Source of the DNA: Coemansia sp. RSA 922
Taxonomy: Eukaryota; Kickxellomycota; Kickxellomycetes; Kickxellales; Kickxellaceae
NCBI GenBank assembly: GCA_027577415.1
Contig: JANBQS010000096.1
Coordinates: forward strand, 1-36,876
Reading direction: 5' to 3'
Length of the DNA: 36,876 bases
Part shown: one piece after another, positions 9,605-18,214 of the stretch
Position numbering within the stretch: the stretch's first letter is position 1
Layout of the letters: each line of letters starts with the position of its first letter
Program-made: the position numbers and the translations under genes
Notes under the pieces: model-generated
What the model was told of the DNA's origin: nothing
The model's database searches: none
What the model saw: only the letters and a program-made list of their open reading frames with translations

Positions 9605-11070
9605 ATGGCTCATCTGCTGTCCGAGAGCGAGCGCTCGTTCATCGAGAGTCTTCAATGTGGCGCCAGGGGTTTTGAGTTTAAAAACTGGGCCAATACCTTC
9701 CACTGCAAGCCTCTTTACTATTTGGCGCCCGAGACCGAGTGCGAGATTATCGAGCTTGTTCGTATTGCCACCCGCCATAGTCTGGCACTCAAGCCAGTTG
9801 GGTCAGGCCACTCACCGTCTGACTTGGCGTGTACTGACTCCATTATGCTCAACATGGACAAGATGAACCGTATCTTGGCCCACGACCCTTATGCCTGCAC
9901 ACTGACTGTCGAAGCCGGTGTACTAGTCCATCAACTCAACTCTATGTTGGAGCAACGTGGCATGGCGCTGAGCAGCCTCGGCAGTATTTCGGATCAGAGC
10001 ATCGCTGGCGCTATTGCTACTGCCACGCATGGTACCGGTATGGCTTTCGGGGATATGAGTTCGACTATCACTCATTTGGTGATTATTGACGGCACTGGTC
10101 GTCGTCGTGAATGCAGCGCTACTGTTGACCCAGATCTGTTTGACGCTGCAAGGTGCAGTATCGGTGCTCTGGGTATTATCACCCAAGTCACTATCCAGTG
10201 CGAGCCAGCATTCAAGCTTCATGCTGTACAGACGCCCGACACTTTGGACCACGTTCTGGACACCCTGGACGAAGTCGTATTCTCGGCTGAACACGTACGC
10301 TTCTGGTGGTTTCCATATACAGACAATGTGGCTGTGTGGCGCGCCAACCGTACTAACCAGCCTATACAGCCACACCACGAGTCGTTCTTGCGCGACAAGC
10401 TGTATGGCAATTACTACTACCAGCTGCAACTACTCAAGGCGAGGCTCACACCAGACGATATCCCGCGCATCGCTCGAGAGCACTTTGCCAGACGATTCGG
10501 CCGCCGCATTGAGACGATTGATGACAGCTACACGGTCTTCAATTTTGACTGTATGTTTCCGCAATACGTTAACGAGTGGGCGGTAGCATGGGAGAACGCA
10601 GCCGACGTACTCCGCCAGCTTCGGATCTGGATCAACGCCGAAGAGCGCAAACCCGATGGTGTGCGTGTGCACTTCCCTGTTGAAGTGAGGTTTGTTAGGG
10701 AGTCTAATGTGTGGTTGAGTCCAGCCTACGGTCGGGCCGTTTGCTATATCGGAGTTATTATGTATCGGCCGTATAATCGCGCTGTGCCGTATAAAAAGTA
10801 CTGGCGGGTCTACGAAGACATTGTGCGCACGCAGGGTGGACGTCCGCATTGGGCCAAGGCGCACAAGATGTACTACTATGATCTGAAAAAGGCGTACCCA
10901 AAGTTTGACGACTTTATCAAGCTGCGCGGAGAGTGCGATCCGAATGGCATATTCGTCAACGACTATATCCGCCGCCACATACTGCCACCCAATGAGCCAA
11001 TACTCACTGCCAGCTCAGGAGCTGGTTCGCGGTCCTTGACTTGTGAGAAACCAAGACTATGATCGATCAA
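9568..11070 (+). repeat. Inverted-repeat arm A (lactone oxidase duplication)
   Basis: Pairs with the arm at 18209-19709 on the opposite strand. Identity starts about 35 bases before the ATG and ends about 8 bases after the stop. Within roughly the first 340 coding bases only one difference was found by hand (codon 56, Thr/Ala); differences then increase, with the 220-370 residue region clearly diverged. Confidence 0.8.
9605..11062 (+). CDS. ALO1: D-arabinono-1,4-lactone oxidase, copy A
   Basis: 485 residues, a normal length for fungal lactone oxidases. Family role: FAD-dependent oxidation of D-arabinono-1,4-lactone to D-erythroascorbate, the fungal vitamin-C-like antioxidant, usually at mitochondrial membranes. 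Sequence support: an N-terminal FAD-binding PCMH domain (about residues 25-200) with VGSGHSPSD, whose His69 is the expected site of covalent flavin attachment; SLGSISDQSIAGAIATATHG; and GALGIITQVTI. A C-terminal ALO domain ends with the conserved HWAK motif at 415-418 and FVNDYIRRH. An inverted paralogue lies at 18215-19672. L-gulono/galactono-lactone oxidases share these motifs, so the substrate is inferred from the fungal context. The long antisense frames inside it are shadows. Confidence 0.93.
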   Translation: MAHLLSESERSFIESLQCGARGFEFKNWANTFHCKPLYYLAPETECEIIELVRIATRHSLALKPVGSGHSPSDLACTDSIMLNMDKMNRILAHDPYACTLTVEAGVLVHQLNSMLEQRGMALSSLGSISDQSIAGAIATATHGTGMAFGDMSSTITHLVIIDGTGRRRECSATVDPDLFDAARCSIGALGIITQVTIQCEPAFKLHAVQTPDTLDHVLDTLDEVVFSAEHVRFWWFPYTDNVAVWRANRTNQPIQPHHESFLRDKLYGNYYYQLQLLKARLTPDDIPRIAREHFARRFGRRIETIDDSYTVFNFDCMFPQYVNEWAVAWENAADVLRQLRIWINAEERKPDGVRVHFPVEVRFVRESNVWLSPAYGRAVCYIGVIMYRPYNRAVPYKKYWRVYEDIVRTQGGRPHWAKAHKMYYYDLKKAYPKFDDFIKLRGECDPNGIFVNDYIRRHILPPNEPILTASSGAGSRSLTCEKPRL

Positions 11071-11193
11071 GCTGCGCACTGTTTACTGATCTCCGATTTT
11101 TTTGGTAGAGCAAACATGCGGCAGTTCCACTCTTCTCTTGCTTCTCTATTTATTTTTTGTAAACCTATTTTTTTAATACTTATTTTGTTACCA

Positions 11194-11226
11194 ATGTCTG
11201 TAGGATCCAGTTTGGCTGACCTCAAG
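11194..11226 (+). other. Candidate first exon of the DONSON-like gene
   Basis: ATG at 11194 followed by 11 codons (MSVGSSLADLK), then AAG|GCAAGT, which fits a GC-type splice donor. An intron from 11227 to a TATAG acceptor at 11376 would be 150 bases and phase 0, joining directly to the open frame that starts at 11377. It contains CTAAAC/CTAAG branch-like sites and a run of 19 A. The frame at 11377 has no ATG of its own for a long distance, so an upstream exon is needed; this one is the best I found, but it is a prediction. Confidence 0.3.
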
Positions 11227-11376
11227 GCAAGTGCAGTTCAACTTCCCACTTTGGCACGCATACTGGAATTCCTTCTTGCATTTCGCTTCTGAGCAAAAAA
11301 AAAAAAAAAAAAAGTAAATAGCTAAACTATGCGCTAAGCATCTTTTTGCCAACATCCGTGCTGAGCATGCGTATAG

Positions 11377-13263
11377 AAGCGACAGCAACAACGGCGACAG
11401 CAAGAGCAAAAGGCTGGACAGAAACGCAAGCGTGATACAGCGACTGGACTTCCTACACCGGCGAATTCGGCTAATTCAGAACCAAAGACAAAAGGAATAG
11501 ACGCGTACTTTAAGACCTCCGCCAACCCCATTCAACACAAGCCGTTGCAGCGAACTCACTCGGCAGCAACTACTCAGTCTAGTATTCTTTCAGCGACACT
11601 GGCCCAGAGCCTTCATTATACAACTTCCAGCAGCCCGTTTGCAGCCGCTCCACGCGTACTTCGGCACAATCCATTCGATATTATAAAGCACGAGATATCC
11701 TTGAGCCAGGGTGACAATGACTCTGTCATTTGTCTAGATGACGACGAGGAGGAGGACGGGAGTGGGCATCGGCAACTGGTCGTGGTGGGTGCTAGTGGCG
11801 ATCTTAGTGACTCTGAGCCCGAGGACTCGGCTGCTGCTGACCACGGCGCGCAACAGGACGGTTGGAGCGACTACGAAGGAGAGCTGGATGAAAACGACCC
11901 CAGTTTGTACAAAGTCCTGCCGTACATCTCCTCAAGCCAGTCCTTAAGAACACCCGATATGCAAATGAGCGATGCAAAAGTCAAAAGGCCCGTTTCTCTG
12001 GGAAAAGCTGCTGGTGGTCCGCTCAAGAGCCCCTCGATGATGCAAGTTGACGAGGAAGACGGATGGGGCAATGCGCCCGAGCCAGACAATCTATCCGTTC
12101 TATCGAGTAGCCCATGTCTGGACAGACTACGTCTGGATTCGGCCGGGTCTGCTGCCCATTCTGGCACTCTTCGGCAGAGCACTGATTTGGGAGTAGCTGC
12201 AACGGAAGAGCCACGGCCATCGACACTAGACAACGCTCAGCTCGCCTTCAGCAGGCCGCCCGAGTCTCTCTCACTGCGCACTCATGTCTCGGTAACTGCG
12301 GATCGGCCGCTAAAGGAATTGGAGTGTCTACGCGAAGACGATTCTCTTTTGTCCCTCACGTCGCTAAGTGGCCGCGACCAAGGCCCGCTGACACGGATCG
12401 CCGACGCGCTAGTCCACTATGAGATTATTGGCTGTCAAGCCAGCCCACTGACTTCCAGTGCAAAGCCAACCCAACCCGCCACAGACGTTGGAGTGGCACC
12501 GTCGATCCAAGTCCAGCAAGCACTGGCCTCGCTGTACCATCTGCAGTTGGAGTCGCCAGCAAAGTACCCGTTCATATACCTTCAGGCACGCGACTACTGC
12601 GTGGTATTCAAAATAGTGGCTAGCTCTAGCGGTGTAAGGCGCGTAGCAGTCGTCAGCCAATCGTATTTGGGCCTACGCAAGCTATTGCGCGGAGAAGGAG
12701 TCGAGTTCAGCTTGCCTCTAGCTCCCAAAGTGCGTACTTGGAGCGAGATACCTGGCACTCACGATACATCCGGTGCAGTTGACTCGAGTGATCGCTGGCT
12801 TTTACAGACTACGTCGTTTGACAAGTCTTGGCGCTCGGCACTGCTTATCATGGATGGTCCCAATGTCGACGGTCTATTCCGTCATTTGCGCTCGCTGGCA
12901 CTCGACACGGCTCGCCTCTATGCGCCTAATCCATTTTTGAACGCCACTATGAGGCGAGCTACCCTGCGCTTCTCTAGTGCTGTCGCCTACGAAGACAAAC
13001 CCTCTGAACGCATGGACACTGGCAACCGCACTACTAGGAGCCTGTTCAAATTGGATGTCATAGGCGTGGTGTTTCCAAGCGCTTGGAATGCCTTATTGAT
13101 GGCGTTGGCAGAGCTTCTGGGTCCTTCAGGCGAAGAATTCTGTGTTGCTGCCAAGGAGCTTTCAGACACCGCTCATCTCAACATGTTTGTGTCAAAACAG
13201 GGCGGTTCCGTTGCCGGGAAGAAGCGAGTTGTATGCAGCAATGGTATATTTACGTACTCATAG
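11377..13263 (+). CDS. DONSON-like replisome assembly factor (main exon)
   Basis: About 628 codons open from after a TAG at 11374-11376 to TAG at 13263; total length is close to metazoan DONSON (about 570). Family role: DONSON assists loading of the CMG helicase and protects replication forks in animals. The match is in the C-terminal half: a SLYHL...YPFIYLQARDYCVVFKI block, then LRKLLRGEGVEFSLPL (12660-12720), the strongest DONSON hallmark, a later LNATMRRATLRF block, and a C-terminus KKRVVCSNGIFTYS resembling the family end. The N-terminal half is acidic and low in complexity, with a basic KRKR patch (11422-11433) and a PIP-box-like TKGIDAYF (11488-11511). The start is unresolved. Neighbours give no functional hint. 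Confidence 0.75.
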   Translation, partial: KRQQQRRQQEQKAGQKRKRDTATGLPTPANSANSEPKTKGIDAYFKTSANPIQHKPLQRTHSAATTQSSILSATLAQSLHYTTSSSPFAAAPRVLRHNPFDIIKHEISLSQGDNDSVICLDDDEEEDGSGHRQLVVVGASGDLSDSEPEDSAAADHGAQQDGWSDYEGELDENDPSLYKVLPYISSSQSLRTPDMQMSDAKVKRPVSLGKAAGGPLKSPSMMQVDEEDGWGNAPEPDNLSVLSSSPCLDRLRLDSAGSAAHSGTLRQSTDLGVAATEEPRPSTLDNAQLAFSRPPESLSLRTHVSVTADRPLKELECLREDDSLLSLTSLSGRDQGPLTRIADALVHYEIIGCQASPLTSSAKPTQPATDVGVAPSIQVQQALASLYHLQLESPAKYPFIYLQARDYCVVFKIVASSSGVRRVAVVSQSYLGLRKLLRGEGVEFSLPLAPKVRTWSEIPGTHDTSGAVDSSDRWLLQTTSFDKSWRSALLIMDGPNVDGLFRHLRSLALDTARLYAPNPFLNATMRRATLRFSSAVAYEDKPSERMDTGNRTTRSLFKLDVIGVVFPSAWNALLMALAELLGPSGEEFCVAAKELSDTAHLNMFVSKQGGSVAGKKRVVCSNGIFTYS

Positions 13264-13773
13264 ACAATCTGCATCATTTTCTTTGCATTTTTTTTTACTT
13301 CTGCAACAAATGTTGTCATGTCCTGGTCAAATTGACAGATAGTTGTCGACATGTTTTTATTTTATTCTACTCTGTCATTCGTCGCTATTTCTTTTCAATT
13401 GGATGCTAGGGTGGTCAAAGGCCTTTGAGCAAGATATTTCAAAGGCATGGGCAAAGACCGCGAGACTGCGCCGTTCCACAGTTTGGAGAGGGGGTTTTTT
13501 CCTCCTCTCCACCTGTTTGCAAAGCCGACCTGCCAAAGGTTCTCGTCAAAGAGCGCCAAATATTTTTACGACCAAAGCGACGTTGAAGCTACAGTCAAGA
13601 CCAGCGTGATGCCCGCAATGATTGGAGAGACACGCCCATTTTTTCTTCTTTCAACATCCATGCGGCATTTTTTTGCATTTTGCTTGTCAAACATCCTTCT
13701 TGTCTCTACTCATTTTTTTATTTTATTTTTCAATAGCCACTTTTTTGTTTTTGCAGTTTATATTTAACCAGGA
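13264..13773. other. Intergenic, T-rich, unassigned short frames
   Basis: No recognisable gene. A plus-strand frame from 13447 to 13767 runs into a T-rich tail and shows no known domain. GGAGAGG ... CCTCTCC at about 13485-13510 can form a 7-bp stem around a T-rich loop. The last 60 bases are T-rich and include TTTTTGCAG, which may be a 5'UTR splice acceptor, shortly before the ABC transporter ATG. Confidence 0.5.
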
Positions 13774-16700
13774 ATGATTATTCTCGAGTATTTGTCACGG
13801 GCATCATCTTTGCTCGGTACTGTGGCATACCCAGCTGCTGACGCCGCTGTAGCTTTTACTGCAATGTATTTGGTGATACAGGATAAACGAACCATTCACA
13901 AGCAACTTTCCAGCTCTTTCTCGCACATTGCTAGTGCCTTTCTAGTCATCCTTGCTGCTAGCCACTATTCTGGGTGGACTATGACTCTCAACCAAGTTGC
14001 TTCCCTTGCCCTGCCCTTGCTGGCTGTTCATCCTTCAGGATACACCAACTTCCAATTTGCCAATGCCCTTGGTATCTACCGCCTGCTTCACAACAAGGGC
14101 AATCCACTGCAAAGCGCTCTAAGTATCTTGCTTCACATATACCTTGTGTTTGCCAATCTCAACCTGTCAAACCAAATGCAACTGGCCTCTATCATGCGTG
14201 AGATATCCTTTGCTCAAGTACGTCAGCTCAACGCGTTGCAAAAGCTACGCGAGCTAACTATAGATGACCTGTGGCAATTACCCGAGAGATACCAGCTTCG
14301 CAATGCCTATTCAGACTTGGTAATAAACACTACTGAGAGCTTTTTCCTTCATAAGGCAATATTTCGGATGGTATGGAAGCCTTTGATTCCCATCCAAGTT
14401 GCTCGTATGCTGTTGCAACTATTGCCAATTTTCAGGTCCATTTTCAACGGCCATATTTACCAGTGTCTTGACTCTTCTGATAGCGGCGGCTATTACAAGG
14501 CATACATGGCTGCTGCGGGTCTGATACTTGTAGAATTCCTGGAAGGTCAACGGTGCTACATAAGAGGGTTTACTACAAAGGAAGAGGACAGAATGAAGGG
14601 TGTATTAAAGCTGGAGCTAGCACGTCTGCCACTGATTCATTCTGGGCTGAAGAAGACTCCAACTCCATGGGAAATGTCTGTACTTGGATATGTGGTTGAT
14701 CAATGTATAGCTCTGCCAACGGTTATTCCTTATATAATAACTACATTTGCATCAGCATTGCCTATATATAATATGGTTGGTGTGTATGCATTTATACCAC
14801 TGGTGGCGTCCTCGTGTATTTACACACTAATGTGGATAGCCGATCGTTTCATAGGTGATGCACGCGAGTGGAACCCCAAGTCGGGAGGTTATTATCCAGG
14901 CGATGATGTTGACAGTATATATTTCAACGCCAAGACAGTGAAAATGTTTGGATGGGAAAGTATGTATTTGGATCCCAAGCTAAAGAAAGTCAAAGAATAT
15001 TTTAATCGACCTCCATGGTATGCGCCTCTGGTTCGCCTTCTGATACATATAATGGAGGTGATGAGAACTGTTGCAACTGACTTGTCTATGTATATAACTG
15101 TGGCCATGTATCTACAATCATTGTCTGCCACAGATGATGCTATGACCAATTCAAAGCTGCTCGAAATGGCTGATCATATTGATTCATTGCGGCTAAATAT
15201 TATCCACATATACTATGGCGCTTTAAGGTTGACATCTTTATCTCGCTACAATAATTGCTTGGAGCCTCTATTCCGCTGCAAGAAATTTGACACTATCTCA
15301 CATGTGAAACTTGGCGAGTTGGAGACAGTGCCCTCAATTCATTTGGACAACTGCAGCTTTAGGTGGACGAAGAATGTAACTATTCTCAAAAATGTTACTT
15401 TCAATGCAACCGGTAAAGAACTAGTAGCTGTGGTTGGTAAGACTGGTTCTGGAAAGACCTCCCTTCTGTTGGCAATGTGTAGAGAGCTGGAAATTACCAG
15501 AGGCACAGGCACATTATCTGGTAGAGTCGGCTACTTGGAGCAAGCTCCATGGATTATGAATGACACTATGCGTGCCAACATTCTATTTGGTCGCGAGTTT
15601 GAGGAAGATTACTACTGGAAAGTGGTTTATGCCTGTGCTTTGACTCAGGATATTGAGCTATGGCCCGAGCGCGACTTGAGTCTTATTGGCGAGCGTGGTA
15701 TCAATATTTCTGGTGGACAGCGAGCAAGACTAGCATTGGCCAGAACTGTGTACTCCAGAGCCGATTTTTATATTCTGGACGACCCTTTGTCTGCAGTTGA
15801 TGCTCATGTCAAGCGCCATATATTGGACAATGTCATATTGAGTTCTGGGCTGTTGGGAAATGCTTTGCGTGTTGTAACCACGCACTCTGAGAGCATGTTG
15901 CCATTCTGTGACCAAATTGTCACGATAAGTGATAAAACAGTGTCGGTCGTTCGCCAGGAGCCCAAAGAGCATTTGTATATTGCCCCTGTCACTATTGTCA
16001 AGCCGAATAATGACACTGATCCGACTCCTAAGGAGACCAATTTGGCCACAGTACCAGCTACTCCTACTACTGATGGTGATGATACCAAATCAGACACTAT
16101 CAAGGCTAAACCTGTGGCTGCTGCTAATCCCACACCTGCCAAGAAAGAGACACTGCCGAAGAAGCATACTATATTGGAAAATGCAAAGTATGTGTTTGGG
16201 CTCTGCGGATGGCATGCCATTGTTACCTTTGTGATTACAGCGTCATTTCGCCCACTATCAAATTTTGTCTTGGACAAATACAATATTGCCGCTCTCAAGG
16301 AGAATGCAAAGTACAGTTCCGTGAGTCACGAAGCAGTGCTATGGTACCTGAAGGTTCGTCTTTTCAAAAATGCTACAAGCGAAATACTTGATAGGATTGA
16401 GAATTACATAGGCCTAATGTTATCTGGAGATAGGATTGAAGACGCCATTCAGACAAAGTTTGTTTATAGCCTACTCCATGCCCCGCTATCGTTCCTAGAA
16501 AAGGCTAATCGATTCAAAATATCTGCTGCATACAACGAAGGTTCGAGAGCAATGGCACACGGAATCCCGAGATACTTGCGCACTGAGTCAGCAAATGCAT
16601 TCGAGTCTATGATTTCTCTTTGGCGCTCAGCCCAAGCTACACCACAGTTTATGCTCATTGTACCGTTTATTGTTTGGGCACGTACTAGGGCAAGTAAAAT

Positions 16701-18111
16701 AACTGATATGACATCTGAATCGCTAAGTAGCATAGAGAAAGAAGCAAGCAGTAGGCACTCACAGACTTCCAGTATCATCAAAGATGGCGGCAGGATGATT
16801 CGCTTGTTTGGTGTCGAGTCCTACTACATGTCTTGCTACATATCTGACAAGGATGAAGAGGCTCAGATTGACTGTCCAAAGGACTCACTGGAGCGCCTAT
16901 CCGAAATAGTTTCAAATGGAATTCGGGATTCGGGAAAGCTTATATCATTGATTTCGATAATCATTCAGTCGCATTTGACAAAGTACAAGGTCAGTTCTGG
17001 TCAGTTGAATGTGCTTCGCGCAGATGTGGCAGATTTGATCTACAATACTGGAATGTTGGTTGAAATGCCCAGTCGTTTGCGAAAGTTCTCTAATGAAATT
17101 GGCACATTCCGTCAGTTCTCGGATCTTGACCCAGAGGCGCCATATATTGTTGAGGATTGTCGCGTACCAAGCGAGTGGCCACATAGTGGAAATGTCGAAT
17201 TCAAGAATCTGAGCGTAAGGTACGGAGCAGACCAAGATTATGCCCTAAAGAATCTCAATATTACTATTCGTCCAGGAGAAAAGATTGGCATTGTTGGGCG
17301 TACTGGAGCTGGAAAGTCGACATTGGCAAAGACCATATTCCGACTCCTCGATAATGAAGTTGAGGGATCAATCAAAATTGATGGCCACGATACTGCACAG
17401 TTTGGCGTGGGCGACTTCCGGCCCAAGCTAGGCATCATTCCACAAGAGTCTACCATGTTTTACGGAACGGTCAGGCGGAACTTGGATCCATTACACGAGT
17501 TTACCATTGAGGATATGTGGGCGGCAATGATCAAGTGTGGTGTTGCAGAACTGATTGAGCCCAAGCGCAAACGCAAATCAACTGGATTGGCCAAGGAGTT
17601 GGTTAGCTCGGGTAGTAAGGGCGAAGACAAGGATGGGGATGAGGATAAAGATGAGGATGAAGAGGCAGACCGGCTAAGATGGGAGAAGTCTGGTTTCTTG
17701 ATGCGTGCGGTGCTGTTTTTGTTTGCTTCCAAGAAACCCAAGGTTCCAAGCACCAAGGACACTAAAGTTGGAGTTAATTTAACTCTGGGACCAAATGACA
17801 GCAGATTTAGCGGTGGTCAGCGACAACTATTCAGTTTGTGCCGTTTGCTCATGCGCAAGCGCAAGGTCTTGATTTTGGACGAGGCAACAGCAGAGGTGGA
17901 TTTGGAGACAGACAGTAAGATGCAAAAACTGATCCGCAGCGAGTTTAGTGAATGCACGGTACTCACCATTGCCCATCGCTTGGACACTATCATGAATAGT
18001 GACAGAATCATTGTCATGGAGAAGGGCGAGATTGCCGAGATAGGTCCTCCTCATGAGCTAATAGCCAATGGTGGAATGTTCGCGGAGCTAGTCAAAGCAA
18101 ACGAATTTTAG
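13774..18111 (+). CDS. ABCC-type (MRP-like) full ABC transporter
   Basis: 1445 residues with TMD1-NBD1-TMD2-NBD2 order, typical length for ABCC exporters of conjugates, metals or drugs at vacuolar or plasma membrane. NBD1: Walker A GKTGSGKT at 555-562, Q-loop in YLEQAPWI, signature SGGQ at 646-649, Walker B YILDDPLSAVDA ending at Asp669-Asp670, and H-loop TTHSE. NBD2: Walker A GRTGAGKS at 1175-1182, signature SGGQ at 1346-1349, Walker B LILDE with catalytic Glu1370, and H-loop IAHRLDT. Asp in place of Glu in NBD1 is usual for ABCC. A linker rich in T/P/D/K (about 725-795) joins the halves. NBD2 carries an acidic insertion of about 60 residues (about 1265-1328) before its signature. TMD2 has fewer obvious hydrophobic segments than expected. 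The substrate cannot be told. Confidence 0.93.
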   Translation: MIILEYLSRASSLLGTVAYPAADAAVAFTAMYLVIQDKRTIHKQLSSSFSHIASAFLVILAASHYSGWTMTLNQVASLALPLLAVHPSGYTNFQFANALGIYRLLHNKGNPLQSALSILLHIYLVFANLNLSNQMQLASIMREISFAQVRQLNALQKLRELTIDDLWQLPERYQLRNAYSDLVINTTESFFLHKAIFRMVWKPLIPIQVARMLLQLLPIFRSIFNGHIYQCLDSSDSGGYYKAYMAAAGLILVEFLEGQRCYIRGFTTKEEDRMKGVLKLELARLPLIHSGLKKTPTPWEMSVLGYVVDQCIALPTVIPYIITTFASALPIYNMVGVYAFIPLVASSCIYTLMWIADRFIGDAREWNPKSGGYYPGDDVDSIYFNAKTVKMFGWESMYLDPKLKKVKEYFNRPPWYAPLVRLLIHIMEVMRTVATDLSMYITVAMYLQSLSATDDAMTNSKLLEMADHIDSLRLNIIHIYYGALRLTSLSRYNNCLEPLFRCKKFDTISHVKLGELETVPSIHLDNCSFRWTKNVTILKNVTFNATGKELVAVVGKTGSGKTSLLLAMCRELEITRGTGTLSGRVGYLEQAPWIMNDTMRANILFGREFEEDYYWKVVYACALTQDIELWPERDLSLIGERGINISGGQRARLALARTVYSRADFYILDDPLSAVDAHVKRHILDNVILSSGLLGNALRVVTTHSESMLPFCDQIVTISDKTVSVVRQEPKEHLYIAPVTIVKPNNDTDPTPKETNLATVPATPTTDGDDTKSDTIKAKPVAAANPTPAKKETLPKKHTILENAKYVFGLCGWHAIVTFVITASFRPLSNFVLDKYNIAALKENAKYSSVSHEAVLWYLKVRLFKNATSEILDRIENYIGLMLSGDRIEDAIQTKFVYSLLHAPLSFLEKANRFKISAAYNEGSRAMAHGIPRYLRTESANAFESMISLWRSAQATPQFMLIVPFIVWARTRASKITDMTSESLSSIEKEASSRHSQTSSIIKDGGRMIRLFGVESYYMSCYISDKDEEAQIDCPKDSLERLSEIVSNGIRDSGKLISLISIIIQSHLTKYKVSSGQLNVLRADVADLIYNTGMLVEMPSRLRKFSNEIGTFRQFSDLDPEAPYIVEDCRVPSEWPHSGNVEFKNLSVRYGADQDYALKNLNITIRPGEKIGIVGRTGAGKSTLAKTIFRLLDNEVEGSIKIDGHDTAQFGVGDFRPKLGIIPQESTMFYGTVRRNLDPLHEFTIEDMWAAMIKCGVAELIEPKRKRKSTGLAKELVSSGSKGEDKDGDEDKDEDEEADRLRWEKSGFLMRAVLFLFASKKPKVPSTKDTKVGVNLTLGPNDSRFSGGQRQLFSLCRLLMRKRKVLILDEATAEVDLETDSKMQKLIRSEFSECTVLTIAHRLDTIMNSDRIIVMEKGEIAEIGPPHELIANGGMFAELVKANEF

Positions 18112-18214
18112 TGAGGTTTAACATACTAGTAAGTTTTTGTATGTAATAGGAAATACAAAATATAATAAAGAGAAGCTAGCGTCAATAGTCGAAGCAGCAG
18201 TTTGTATGTTTCGA
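18112..18214. terminator. Shared 3' region of two convergent genes
   Basis: 103 bases between the transporter stop and the stop of lactone oxidase B. It is AT-rich with a TATAATAAAG sequence at about 18160-18170 that could serve as a polyadenylation signal for the transporter. The oxidase homology extends only a few bases into it. Confidence 0.4.

Noticed and set aside
9923..10978. Long antisense frames (168 and 182 codons) within lactone oxidase A
   Set aside because: Shadows of a strongly coding strand; parallel shadows occur in copy B and show no domains.
13447..13767. 106-codon frame before the ABC transporter
   Set aside because: No domain, T-rich hydrophobic tail, and lies in leader-like sequence; not enough to call a gene.
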